Notes: generated from the sequence alone by a model not told the origin. Counted from the stretch's first letter, positions 47,214-55,228 are shown. The stretch: DNA of 64,000 nt from Ignavibacteriota bacterium (GCA_013285425.1 CP053447.1:3230001-3294000); one strand, 5' to 3'. Numbers and translations: made by a program.

Positions 47214-48338
47214 CTACTTTTGTAGTATTAATTTTCTTGTTTCAGAGTATTTACCCGCCTGTATCTGATAAAAATAGATTCCGCTTGTAAGGTTTTTAGC
47301 ATCGAAGTCTAATGAGTAAGTCCCTGCTTCTTTCAGCTCGTTTATAAGTGTAGCAACTTCACTGCCTAAAATATCAAATACCCTGATGGTAACTTTTTCA
47401 GATAGCGGGATATTAAAGGTAATGGTTGTCGTGGGATTGAAGGGGTTTGGATAGTTCTGTAATAAACGGTAATCATTTTTAACAATTGAATTTATTCCCT
47501 GTTTTTCCAATGGTGGCATTAATGATCTAATATCAACAGTGTTTGAGTAACCTGATTCATAAGGAGGAATTAATGGATTATCAGTAGGATATCCTACGCT
47601 TGTAACTTTGTAGTAAATATGACCTTCGTTAGCCTGCGGTGGACCAGTTAAAATTTCTTCATTAACATCTAAATAAGTTGTTGATGTTGTACTGTCATAC
47701 AAAACAAAATTTGGAGTTCCTTTCTTCTTGTAGATTTTGTAATAATTATTTGAAAATCCTGGATATGGACCCCAAGCAAATTTAGGATGATCGTCTCCAT
47801 TATTGAAAACAGCTAAGCAATTATCCCAGTAATCCTCTAAACCAGATGTTTCTAAAAGGTTAGAAGTAAGGTTCCAAAGAGTCTGATAACTATGATCAAT
47901 GATTTGTGTATTCGCAGTGTTTCTGAAATGCTTATTTGAGTAATCATATTTAAAATAAACATCAACTGATTCAGTCCAACCCTCTGTCGATGTTCTCCAA
48001 TCCATATAAAAACAAGCTTTTTCAACACCACTCTCGATAGCGCTTACTTTATACAATCCAGCAGCAAATATTGGATTATCTCCTGCAGTTGAAGTCCATA
48101 TATGATCGAAATAAGCTACTGGTGCATCTGGGTTGTGTATATTAACAGAAGCGGTTTCATAATCTTCAGTTAGATTATCATTCTCATCCCACCTGGCACT
48201 TATTGCAGTTAAAGTAAAAGTAACATTCCAAGAAGAACCTTGATTGGTGAGATTTATAATTAGTTCACCTGTGTGTAGCGGTTCTTTTTGAGCAAAGATA
48301 ATAGTTGGTAATAATATTAGTAAAAATAATTTTTTCAT
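47214..48338 (-). CDS. Cassette 6: T9SS-secreted protein, unrecognised N-terminal domain
   Basis: The 374-residue product has a signal peptide (about 1-16, ending IFAQ), a beta-rich body of about 270 residues with a fibronectin-like part (about 185-270), and a T9SS sorting domain (NYPNPFNPTTTITF, IRVFDILGSEV, TSGIYFYQI). The body family is not recognised. No attC separates it from the propeller gene, so both probably share a cassette. Confidence 0.68.
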   Translation of the reverse strand: MKKLFLLILLPTIIFAQKEPLHTGELIINLTNQGSSWNVTFTLTAISARWDENDNLTEDYETASVNIHNPDAPVAYFDHIWTSTAGDNPIFAAGLYKVSAIESGVEKACFYMDWRTSTEGWTESVDVYFKYDYSNKHFRNTANTQIIDHSYQTLWNLTSNLLETSGLEDYWDNCLAVFNNGDDHPKFAWGPYPGFSNNYYKIYKKKGTPNFVLYDSTTSTTYLDVNEEILTGPPQANEGHIYYKVTSVGYPTDNPLIPPYESGYSNTVDIRSLMPPLEKQGINSIVKNDYRLLQNYPNPFNPTTTITFNIPLSEKVTIRVFDILGSEVATLINELKEAGTYSLDFDAKNLTSGIYFYQIQAGKYSETRKLILQK

Positions 48339-48462
48339 TTTCGCACCAATTTTTTAGTGACTTTCTTTTGTAAAACTTTATATAAAGGCAAGTATTTTAT
48401 CTTTCGTGAAAATCTTGCTCATAAAACCTTATGTTTTAGTTACCACTTTTATTTTGGCTACG

Positions 48463-48738
48463 CACCTAACTAATACTTATCAGGAATTGCCTACACTGGT
48501 TTTACAACAATTCCTGTTTTCTTTAATCTTAATATTAATAGAACAGGTAAATTAATCAACGATGGTATTTCATTCGCTCATCAATTATCAAATTTTTATA
48601 TTTGCACAGGAGCAAATAATCAAAGAAAATGATGAAAAAATCATCAACACTTTTTATAATCCTGTTGGCAATTAATTCAATCCTGCCTGTCCGGCAAACA
48701 GGTGCGAACTGGCGATCAGGTTGATTGGCTTGTTAGTA
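48463..48738 (-). repeat. attC site h, long form with 270-bp shared insert (copy 2)
   Basis: Perfect R' GTTAGGTG (plus CACCTAAC, 48463-48470) and R'' (plus GTTAGTA, 48732-48738). It is nearly identical to sites d and m over about 240 bases. On the plus strand TATATTTG (48597-48604) fits a -7 promoter element and ATG at 48632 opens a 30-codon signal-peptide-like frame. Confidence 0.7.
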
Positions 48739-48743
48739 ATTCA

Positions 48744-49520
48744 TTATTCTATAGCAAAACTTACTTCTACTTGACTTGTAATTGAAACCGTTTTAGCAAA
48801 AAATCCAGATCCCTTAGTTTCATCAATTGTTTGTGAATTTAAATTTTTCTCCTGCACTACATTATATGAGCTCGGATTAAAAGGATTAGGGTAATTTAAC
48901 CCTCCTCGGATATACAGATACTGATTTTGATTAGTATATGTTTGAGTGGGTTGAATTTCTTCTATTGTCAGTACCCTCCCAAGTTTGACTCCTAACGCAT
49001 TTGAAATGTCTTCAGCTTTTTCTTTTGCTTTTAATCCGGCTTCAATTCTTGCTCTTCTCCTTAATCCTAATTCATCTTTAAGCGAAAATGAAATGGTTGA
49101 AATATTTTCTACTTCGGCTTCGCTAATTAAAAATAGTAGTGAACGTAACAGATCAAGACTGTCAGTTTTAATCATCGTTACTATTGTGGCTTGATAATCT
49201 CTACTAGATGATAAGAATGCTTTATCGCCATAGTTTTCACCACTCAAAAAATCGGAAGTTGAAATATTGTTTTTCTTTATACCAAGCTGAATGATCTTTT
49301 CTGAAAGAATTTTCGTTTTATTCTCTGCATCTTCCACAGCTAAACGCAAAGTTTCTCCAACTCCTTTGATCGTAAAATAAAAAGAAGCTTGATCAGCAAT
49401 TTCTTTTAATTCAACACTACCGATCACAGAAATCTGATTCTGCGTAATTTCATTTTGCTGAGCGGAAATAGTATTTGATATGCTAAATAAAAGAACAAAG
49501 AGCATAATAAATTGTTTCAT
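48744..49520 (-). CDS. Cassette 7: SIMPL-domain (DUF541) periplasmic protein
   Basis: The 258-residue product has a signal peptide (about 1-20) and a SIMPL domain with VIGSVELKEIADQASFYFTI, a RRRARIEAGLKAKEKAEDISNALG-type helix (split here as ARIEAGLKAKEKAE) and a terminal VSITSQVEVSFAIE. Oddly, the loop before the last strand contains LNYPNPFNPSS, the hallmark motif of T9SS sorting domains, without the rest of that domain. SIMPL proteins are periplasmic and of uncertain role. Confidence 0.78.
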   Translation of the reverse strand: MKQFIMLFVLLFSISNTISAQQNEITQNQISVIGSVELKEIADQASFYFTIKGVGETLRLAVEDAENKTKILSEKIIQLGIKKNNISTSDFLSGENYGDKAFLSSSRDYQATIVTMIKTDSLDLLRSLLFLISEAEVENISTISFSLKDELGLRRRARIEAGLKAKEKAEDISNALGVKLGRVLTIEEIQPTQTYTNQNQYLYIRGGLNYPNPFNPSSYNVVQEKNLNSQTIDETKGSGFFAKTVSITSQVEVSFAIE

Positions 49521-49542
49521 TTTATTTTCTCCCTTTAAGCTT

Positions 49543-49750
49543 GTTAACTGCGTGTGCTTAACCCGCAGCCCAGAACAAAAATGCCGAACTTGTTAATTAA
49601 AATTAATGTTTAGAAAAATTTCTCATTATTGAACTAAGCTAAATAAGTTAACCGAAGCCGAACACCTAACACTAAAATTTCTAAAATGCCGAACCTGCCT
49701 GCCTGCAAACAGGTGCGAAAAGGCGGTCTGCTTGGACCTTTGCTTAGCTG
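49543..49750 (-). repeat. attC site i
   Basis: R' (plus GTTAAC) and R'' (plus GCTTAGCTG, 49742-49750) with inverted arms (TAACTGCGTGTGCTTAACCCG at the R' end), the 100-bp shared loop segment and a CCTGCCTGCCTGCAAACAGG palindrome. The VapC stop codon lies inside R''. Confidence 0.75.
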
Positions 49751-50148
49751 CTTTTTAATATTACTGTTTTTAAACCTAAGTGTTTTTCTAATGGGAAGAA
49801 GTCTTTATCGTTATGTAGAAGAATAAGTTCATTCTCTATACAAAACGTACCGATTATAATGTCTAATGTTTTTCGGATCGTAATTCCCTTTTTACGCAGC
49901 ATCCGATAATTCACAGCACTTTTAATTGCAATTTCTTCTCCACATATACTGAAGCAAGGGAAAGCATTAAGAACATTCTTAGCAGTTTCATAATCTTTAT
50001 CATTTCTAAAACCTTGTAATACTTCAACTAATATATAATCTCCTGTAACTATAATTTCTTTCCCTAACATTTCATCAAACTTTTCAACCTGCCAATTCTC
50101 CTTGCCATTAAAGTAATCTATCAATACAGAAGAATCGACAAATATCAT
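49744..50148 (-). CDS. vapC: Cassette 8: VapC-type PIN-domain toxin
   Basis: The 134-residue PIN-domain ribonuclease begins IFVDSSVLIDYFNG (catalytic Asp5) and has the VEVLQGF Glu and a late LHNDKDF Asp, all typical of VapC. It cuts RNA when free of its antitoxin. It overlaps the antitoxin gene by 4 bases (ATGA) and its stop lies in the attC core. Confidence 0.88.
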   Translation of the reverse strand: MIFVDSSVLIDYFNGKENWQVEKFDEMLGKEIIVTGDYILVEVLQGFRNDKDYETAKNVLNAFPCFSICGEEIAIKSAVNYRMLRKKGITIRKTLDIIIGTFCIENELILLHNDKDFFPLEKHLGLKTVILKSS

Positions 50149-50339
50149 TTATACGTCCTCATCTCATTTAAGTCACCTTCCCACTTTAGTTTTCCCCTCA
50201 GTTTTTTGAGATTTCCTTGATTCTTAACTTTTATCAATAATTTTAATGCTTCTTCAACAACTTCTTTTTTCGTATTTAAGCCTGAAGTTTTTATAGCAAC
50301 GGACATAAGTTTGTCATCAATTACAATATTTGTTCTCAT
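50145..50339 (-). CDS. vapB: Cassette 8: VapB-type antitoxin
   Basis: The 64-residue product starts MRTNIVIDDKLMSVAIKTSG and continues TKKEVVEEALKLLI, the ribbon-helix-helix DNA-binding pattern of VapB, with a C-terminal toxin-binding tail. It precedes and overlaps vapC, as usual, and probably represses the pair. Confidence 0.88.
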   Translation of the reverse strand: MRTNIVIDDKLMSVAIKTSGLNTKKEVVEEALKLLIKVKNQGNLKKLRGKLKWEGDLNEMRTYK

Positions 50340-50414
50340 TTAACATCCTTGTTGTGTATAATTTAGTACTAATATACACACAATTTATCTTTATTTCATA
50401 CCTAAAATCTGAAA

Positions 50415-50618
50415 AGCTTACTGCGTTATGCTGAGGCCCAGCTTGCCCCCGAAGTTTCAGCGAAGGCGGGAACAACAATGCCAATTAAAAACAATAATTA
50501 GAAATTACTTTCGTTAATGCTCCTACCATGAACAAGTCTGCTAACTAATAACGAATAAACCGAAAACTTTATAAATGCCAAGTGCGAACTCGCAGTCAGC
50601 TTAAATCGTTGGTTAGGC
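50415..50618 (-). repeat. attC site j
   Basis: R'' is perfect (plus GTTAGGC, 50612-50618; minus GCCTAAC fits RYYYAAC). R' is degenerate (plus AGCTTAC). Arms are recognisable, but the loop differs from the other sites. Confidence 0.65.
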
Positions 50619-50622
50619 AATA

Positions 50623-51252
50623 TTATTTAATTAGAGAAATACTGTTTAAGATTTTTTTAAGAATAATTTCTGCATCATCAAAATCAAACCTTTCACCAGA
50701 TACAAATACTGTTTCGGATTCGCTAATTTTTTTTGAGAGAAAAAATACTCTCATATTCCCAGCGTGTGTAAGACATCCACCTTCTTTAAAATACACACTT
50801 GTTGGAGTAAAAGTTACAAAACCAGCCCAATCATCAATTAAATAATTAGATGCAGGTTCATCAGACCAACCGTGTTCGTACATTTCTGAATCATACCAAG
50901 CAGAATCTAAATATAGGTAACCATACTTTGGTGCAATTTCAACAATGGATAATTTTGAAACTATAATAATCAACGATTGATCTAATGCAATGTGTAATGT
51001 ATCTGTAGAATCACCAATACCTAAGCCAGCCTCAGTATCAAAAAAACGATAATCTGTAAAACCAATTGTTATTGAAGAATCCATTTCTACATTTTCAGAA
51101 CTGAAATCATCTTCAATTTGCATAAAAGATGGGTAATTAAATGTAATGTTTAGTAGTGTATTGTTATAACTTATCCATTTAGTGATGTCAACTGTTTGGG
51201 CAACTGTAAAAGAATAAAAAGTAAATACGGATAATAGAATATTTCTTTTCAT
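50623..51252 (-). CDS. Cassette 9: exported protein of unknown function
   Basis: The 209-residue product has a signal peptide (about 1-18, ending TVAQ). The body has a WISYNNTLLNITFNYPSFMQ start resembling PsbP/DUF-type folds and a terminal FDFDDAEIILKKILNSI, also reminiscent of that group, but I cannot assign it firmly. Confidence 0.55.
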   Translation of the reverse strand: MKRNILLSVFTFYSFTVAQTVDITKWISYNNTLLNITFNYPSFMQIEDDFSSENVEMDSSITIGFTDYRFFDTEAGLGIGDSTDTLHIALDQSLIIIVSKLSIVEIAPKYGYLYLDSAWYDSEMYEHGWSDEPASNYLIDDWAGFVTFTPTSVYFKEGGCLTHAGNMRVFFLSKKISESETVFVSGERFDFDDAEIILKKILNSISLIK

Positions 51253-51255
51253 ATT

Positions 51256-51465
51256 GTATAACGGCGTTGTGCTTAACCCGCAGTCCAGAACAAGACTGCC
51301 GAACTTGTTAATTAAAATTAATTTTTAGAAAATTTTCTCATTATTGAACTAAGCTAAATAAGTTAACCGAAGCCGAACACCTAACACTAAAATTTCTAAA
51401 ATGCCGAACCTGCCTGCCGGCAAACAGGTGAGAAAAAGCAGCCGGGTTGAGGCACGGATTAGTTG
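51256..51465 (-). repeat. attC site k
   Basis: R' (plus GTATAAC, 51256-51262) and R'' (plus GATTAGTT near 51458-51465). The arms align well when inverted (TAACGGCGTTGTGCTTAACCCG with TAATCCGTGCCTCAACCCGG). The loop has the 100-bp shared segment and a CCTGCCTGCCGGCAAACAGG palindrome. Confidence 0.82.
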
Positions 51466-51470
51466 GAAAA

Positions 51471-51953
51471 TCAATTTGTAATCACAAACTCTACAGATTT
51501 GGAATCTTTTAATTTAACTCTATCGAAGAAACCATAATGTTTAACAAAAGCTTTATAATTACCAGCCGACGAAATTAATTTTGGATCTCTTGCTAATGAG
51601 TTGGGCGCTATCCAATTATCTTTAAATATTGCACCGTTTTTTACTTCACCACCTAAAACAACTTGAGCAAAAGATAATCCATCAACAGATGTTGCAATAA
51701 TGGAATCATTCTGATGAATTTCAAAAAATACAGGTATTCCGGTATAATGATAAGATAAATCTCTGCCACTTAGGTTCACTAACGAGAATCTCATCTCGAA
51801 ATCATCACCACTTTTGAAAGTTGTTTTTTCAACACCATTACTGTCATAAAGCTTAAACTGTGTGTTGACATCATAGACCCCAACACTTGAATTATCTTCA
51901 TTACAAGCAATTAAGAAAATCCCAGCTAATAAAAGGAAATAAATTATTTTCAC
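51471..51953 (-). CDS. Cassette 10: lipoprotein, BsuPI-like, copy 2
   Basis: A 160-residue product differing from copy 1 (39640-40122) at about five positions after the start. Its start codon is GTG where copy 1 has ATG, with the same AAGGAG site. The lipobox Cys17 and beta domain are kept. Flanking sequence is also shared up to the attC cores, showing duplication as a cassette. Confidence 0.7.
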   Translation of the reverse strand: MKIIYFLLLAGIFLIACNEDNSSVGVYDVNTQFKLYDSNGVEKTTFKSGDDFEMRFSLVNLSGRDLSYHYTGIPVFFEIHQNDSIIATSVDGLSFAQVVLGGEVKNGAIFKDNWIAPNSLARDPKLISSAGNYKAFVKHYGFFDRVKLKDSKSVEFVITN

Positions 51954-51978
51954 ATTAAACTCCTTTAATTTTTTATCC

Positions 51979-52237
51979 AACTAACGGCGTTGCGCCTAAG
52001 CCGCTGCCAAGAACAGCAATGCAGATTAAAGCGACAAAGCAAAAGACCTGCCTGCCGGCAGGCAGGTTTAGTAAACTGCACTTAACTTGCTTTCGCCAGT
52101 GCAGTTTGTAAGTTAATTAATTAGTCCGCCGCGGCGGAGAACGCCTTGAACAACAAACTTTTTACAGCACAACCAAGCCAAAAAATTTATAAACTGCCAA
52201 GTGCGAAAAGGCAGTCGGGTTGATTGGCTTGTTATGC
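51979..52237 (-). repeat. attC site l
   Basis: R' (plus AACTAAC, 51979-51985) and R'' (plus GTTATGC, 52231-52237) with matching arms. The loop is unlike the others: it carries a perfect CCTGCCTGCCGGCAGGCAGG palindrome, a second long hairpin (AAACTGCAC ... GTGCAGTTT) and CCGCCGCGGCGG. Confidence 0.78.
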
Positions 52238-52242
52238 ACAAT

Positions 52243-52884
52243 TTACTCTGATAATAAATTAAACAGATTTTCTTTAAATATTATTTCGTGAGTAGATTTT
52301 CTATTAAGGATAATTATTCTTTTAAATAAATCTTCATATTTATTGACATCTTTTTTAAAACCATTTAAATCAAATGATTCTTTTATTTTATTAGTAATGT
52401 ATTCTTGTTTTGAATTTATGGTTATGAAAACACCATACTCAAAACCAAACTTATCAGACATTAATAATAGTTTACTTAGGTCTTTTTTTACATCAGGCTC
52501 TAATTGTGCTTTAATTTCTATTGTTAATTTTTGGTTTTCTTTTCCAACCGTATCTTGACCTTTGTGCAAAACTAAATCTGGAATAAAAGAATGTTGATGA
52601 TTTACAGAGTCAATTAAAAGATAATTTTCAGTAGCAAGAATTTCATAAACAAAACTCTTCAATGGTTCTGCATTCAGGAGTAAATCAGTAAAATCAATTG
52701 AATTAAATTCCATTTGTTTTCGAAATTGATGGTATAATTCAAATGCAAAAACTCTTTCAATTCTCTGGTAATTAATTTGTTGATTTTCAACTTTACCATT
52801 AAAGTGTTTAATGCTCCACCAGGAATAATATTTTTGTTCAACTTGCTGGAATGCTTCGATTAAATAATCTAAATATTTAGACAT
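52243..52884 (-). CDS. Cassette 11: PD-(D/E)XK nuclease-like protein
   Basis: The 213-residue product has no known name, but it carries FIPDLVLHKG (Pro102-Asp103) followed by LTIEIKAQ (Glu123, Lys125), the spacing and context of a PD-(D/E)XK nuclease core, with a preceding Glu49 in a helix. It could be a stand-alone nuclease or a defence component; no methyltransferase accompanies it. Two genes for a lipoprotein and a membrane protein share its cassette. Confidence 0.6.
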   Translation of the reverse strand: MSKYLDYLIEAFQQVEQKYYSWWSIKHFNGKVENQQINYQRIERVFAFELYHQFRKQMEFNSIDFTDLLLNAEPLKSFVYEILATENYLLIDSVNHQHSFIPDLVLHKGQDTVGKENQKLTIEIKAQLEPDVKKDLSKLLLMSDKFGFEYGVFITINSKQEYITNKIKESFDLNGFKKDVNKYEDLFKRIIILNRKSTHEIIFKENLFNLLSE

Positions 52885-52896
52885 AACAGAAAATTA

Positions 52897-53781
52897 TTAT
52901 AGATTTTTATACTCATATATCTCTTTATAAATTCTACTCCCCTCCATTGTGAATGTAATTTCTTCAATTAGCTTATTTGCGTTTCTTAAAATTGTCTGGA
53001 CAAAATAACCACCGTGATTTTCAAAACCATATTTACCTATCAAATTATTATTACAATCATAAAAATAATTATACTCGCTGAGACCAGATATTTCTTTTTC
53101 AACAAGTAAATCAGAATTAATAATCTGTTCAGTAATCCAACCACTTCGATTTATAATTTTTTTTACCAATCTCAGTTCATTGCTATACTCGGGTTTAGCA
53201 TAAATTAATTTTATAATTTCATTATTATCAGATTCGTTTTTAATAATTTCCGTTAACTTATTATTATTATATATGTAACTGATTTTTGAGACCACATTAG
53301 CTCCACTCATAAATAATTCTTCTACCTTTCTGTGTCCAATTTGATAAGCATCACCTTCTTTGTAACTATATTCATCATATTTATACGCAACGCTTATTGA
53401 TTGAATTAGGCTATCATTCAAATATCTGTCAATATGAGTCAATTGTTTTTTATCATCATATCTGTACTTAATCCTATTGCAAATTTTCCCAAACTTATGA
53501 TATTCTTCATCATCACCTAACATTCCGAAAAATGAATTTAAATTGTCTGTTTCCCGTTCAATAAGGTTTTTATTAGAATCATAAATAAGGCTTTCAATTT
53601 TAGTTTTAACGATTTTAACTGAATCATCACAATATTGATAATTCAATAACCATTTATCACAGCTAATATTTGTATCAGAATTATTTTGCTGTGGTTTATT
53701 ATTGTTATCGGTGCAACCAAAGAAAAACGAAGAAAGAACTAATAATTGGGGAAGTAAAATTTTTAACATTTTCATCTGCAT
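52897..53781 (-). CDS. Cassette 11: lipoprotein with YD/RHS-like repeat pattern
   Basis: The 294-residue product has a lipoprotein signal (Cys23 in FFFGC). The body contains repeated Y-[KD]-Y/N-NNxL units (YRYDDKKQLTHIDRY, ISYIYNNNKLTEI, YNYFYDCNNNLIGKYG), resembling YD-type surface repeats. Its first codons overlap the stop of the next gene upstream. Function unknown. Confidence 0.55.
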   Translation of the reverse strand: MQMKMLKILLPQLLVLSSFFFGCTDNNNKPQQNNSDTNISCDKWLLNYQYCDDSVKIVKTKIESLIYDSNKNLIERETDNLNSFFGMLGDDEEYHKFGKICNRIKYRYDDKKQLTHIDRYLNDSLIQSISVAYKYDEYSYKEGDAYQIGHRKVEELFMSGANVVSKISYIYNNNKLTEIIKNESDNNEIIKLIYAKPEYSNELRLVKKIINRSGWITEQIINSDLLVEKEISGLSEYNYFYDCNNNLIGKYGFENHGGYFVQTILRNANKLIEEITFTMEGSRIYKEIYEYKNL

Positions 53782-54398
53782 TACCTTTTTGTTCTTACAT
53801 TATGAAAAAAAACATTAAATTCTGGTGCTCTTAATGAACCAGATTCTGAAAAACTTGCTTCAACAATTCCTCTCTTTGAATCAGGAATAAATTCAAAATC
53901 AAATAAAACTTTGTCACCTTCTCCCAAATCTGCTATTTGATTATATATTTTAGATTGGGGAGATATATCATAGTTAACTTTATATCTAATTGTTATATCA
54001 CTTAATTTTGAAGTAATTTCAAAAAATAGATTGGTTCCACCTTGGCTAGTATAAATTGTTTTTAGCGTTCCATACCAATTATTAAAACGAAAGTTATGTT
54101 TCTCTGCATATTTTCGAGAATAACTATTAGCTTCATTATAAATTTGTGATTTTCTAATATCGTTTTTAGCGTTTACATATTGATTATAATAGTTTGCTCT
54201 TTGTCTTTCAAATTCAATCTGTTCAGATGACGCATTATTAATACTTTGCTCTTTATTCATCCGAATCATTTCTAATCTCTGAGCTTCTTTTTGTTCGGCT
54301 TCTTTTATTTCTTGGTCTCTTTGAATTTTATTATATATTATAAAAACCAAAACTAAACCAGCAACAACCGCTAATGATACAAAACATCCTTTTTTCAA
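53781..54398 (-). CDS. Cassette 11: membrane-anchored protein of unknown function
   Basis: The 205-residue product has one N-terminal membrane helix (about 7-23), a charged coiled-coil-like stretch (about 28-75, EQKEAQRLEMIRM) and a beta-rich C-terminal domain. It overlaps the lipoprotein gene by one base, so the two are coupled. Confidence 0.55.
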   Translation of the reverse strand: MKKGCFVSLAVVAGLVLVFIIYNKIQRDQEIKEAEQKEAQRLEMIRMNKEQSINNASSEQIEFERQRANYYNQYVNAKNDIRKSQIYNEANSYSRKYAEKHNFRFNNWYGTLKTIYTSQGGTNLFFEITSKLSDITIRYKVNYDISPQSKIYNQIADLGEGDKVLFDFEFIPDSKRGIVEASFSESGSLRAPEFNVFFHNVRTKR

Positions 54399-54422
54399 TT
54401 TTGCACCTCTCTATTTGTTTGC

Positions 54423-54697
54423 GTATAACTAATACTTATCAGGAATTGCCTACACTGGTTTTTCAGCAAATCCTGTTTTTTACAATCTTAATATTAAAAG
54501 AACAGGTAAATTAATCAACGATGGTATTTCATTCGCTCATCAATTATCAAATTTTTATATTTGCACAGCAGCAAATAATCAAAGAAAATTATGAAAAAAT
54601 CATCAACACATTTTTATAATCCTGTTGGTAATTCATTCAATCGTATCTGCCGGAAGACAGGTGCGAAAAAGCAGCCGGGTTGAAGCACTTGTTAGCT
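54423..54697 (-). repeat. attC site m, long form with 270-bp shared insert (copy 3)
   Basis: R' (plus GTATAAC, 54423-54429) and R'' (plus GTTAGCT, 54691-54697). It shares about 240 bases with sites d and h; TATATTTG occurs at 54556-54563 and an ATG at 54591, but an extra T shifts the signal-peptide frame here. Confidence 0.7.
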
Positions 54698-54729
54698 GGC
54701 ATTCTGGCACAATGAATATTTTATTTAAA

Positions 54730-54963
54730 TTATTGAGAATAATGAGAGGTATATCTATCAAGTAAATTTCTAATTACCTTTTGATATTGGCTTCCGTGTT
54801 TTTGAACTATTTTCTTAAAAAAACCTATACTTGATTTACTTAAATTAAGTGTAACTTTTATAGTATCTTCTTTGAATACCAAATCTTCCGGCTTGGGTAG
54901 AAAATCTTTTACAACTTCTACTTTCCCTATTTCTTCATTACTATATTTTATTTGCTTTTTCAT
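54730..54963 (-). CDS. Cassette 12: BrnA-type antitoxin
   Basis: The 77-residue product has a flexible N-terminal part and a ribbon-helix-helix-like C-terminal half (VTLNLSKSSIGFFKKIVQKHGSQ with YQKVIRNLLDRY), as in BrnA antitoxins. It overlaps the end of a broken brnT toxin gene, the expected toxin-first order. Confidence 0.68.
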   Translation of the reverse strand: MKKQIKYSNEEIGKVEVVKDFLPKPEDLVFKEDTIKVTLNLSKSSIGFFKKIVQKHGSQYQKVIRNLLDRYTSHYSQ

Positions 54964-55228
54964 ATATCAGTTTTCCCTTTCTCCAATATCCAGCTCCAAT
55001 AATTCTGATTTTATTATTTCTATATGTAAATCGGACTATTGCTATATTTTCTCCGATTCTTTCAAAACAATAATACCTTTCTTCACTTTCACTATGTTCT
55101 AAATCTTTGGCTATAATTCTTTTTGTATCAGAGAATGCATATTAAGCTTCTTCAAAAGAAATATTATGCTTCTTCCGGTTAATTCTGTTTTTATCTTCGT
55201 TCCATTCAAATGTTGTTGTTTCTGCCAA
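54941..55228 (-). pseudogene. Cassette 12: BrnT-type toxin gene with an internal stop
   Basis: From a TTG at 55228, the frame encodes a BrnT-family toxin of 95 codons: FEWNEDKNRINRKKHNISFEEA, then TAA at 55142-55144, then YAFSDTKRIIA, SEERYYCFERIGENIAIVRF and the typical IIGAGYWRKGK end, stopping with TAG at 54941. BrnT proteins usually have a residue, often Gln, where the stop lies, so a single C-to-T change of CAA would explain it. The antitoxin remains intact. Confidence 0.72.
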
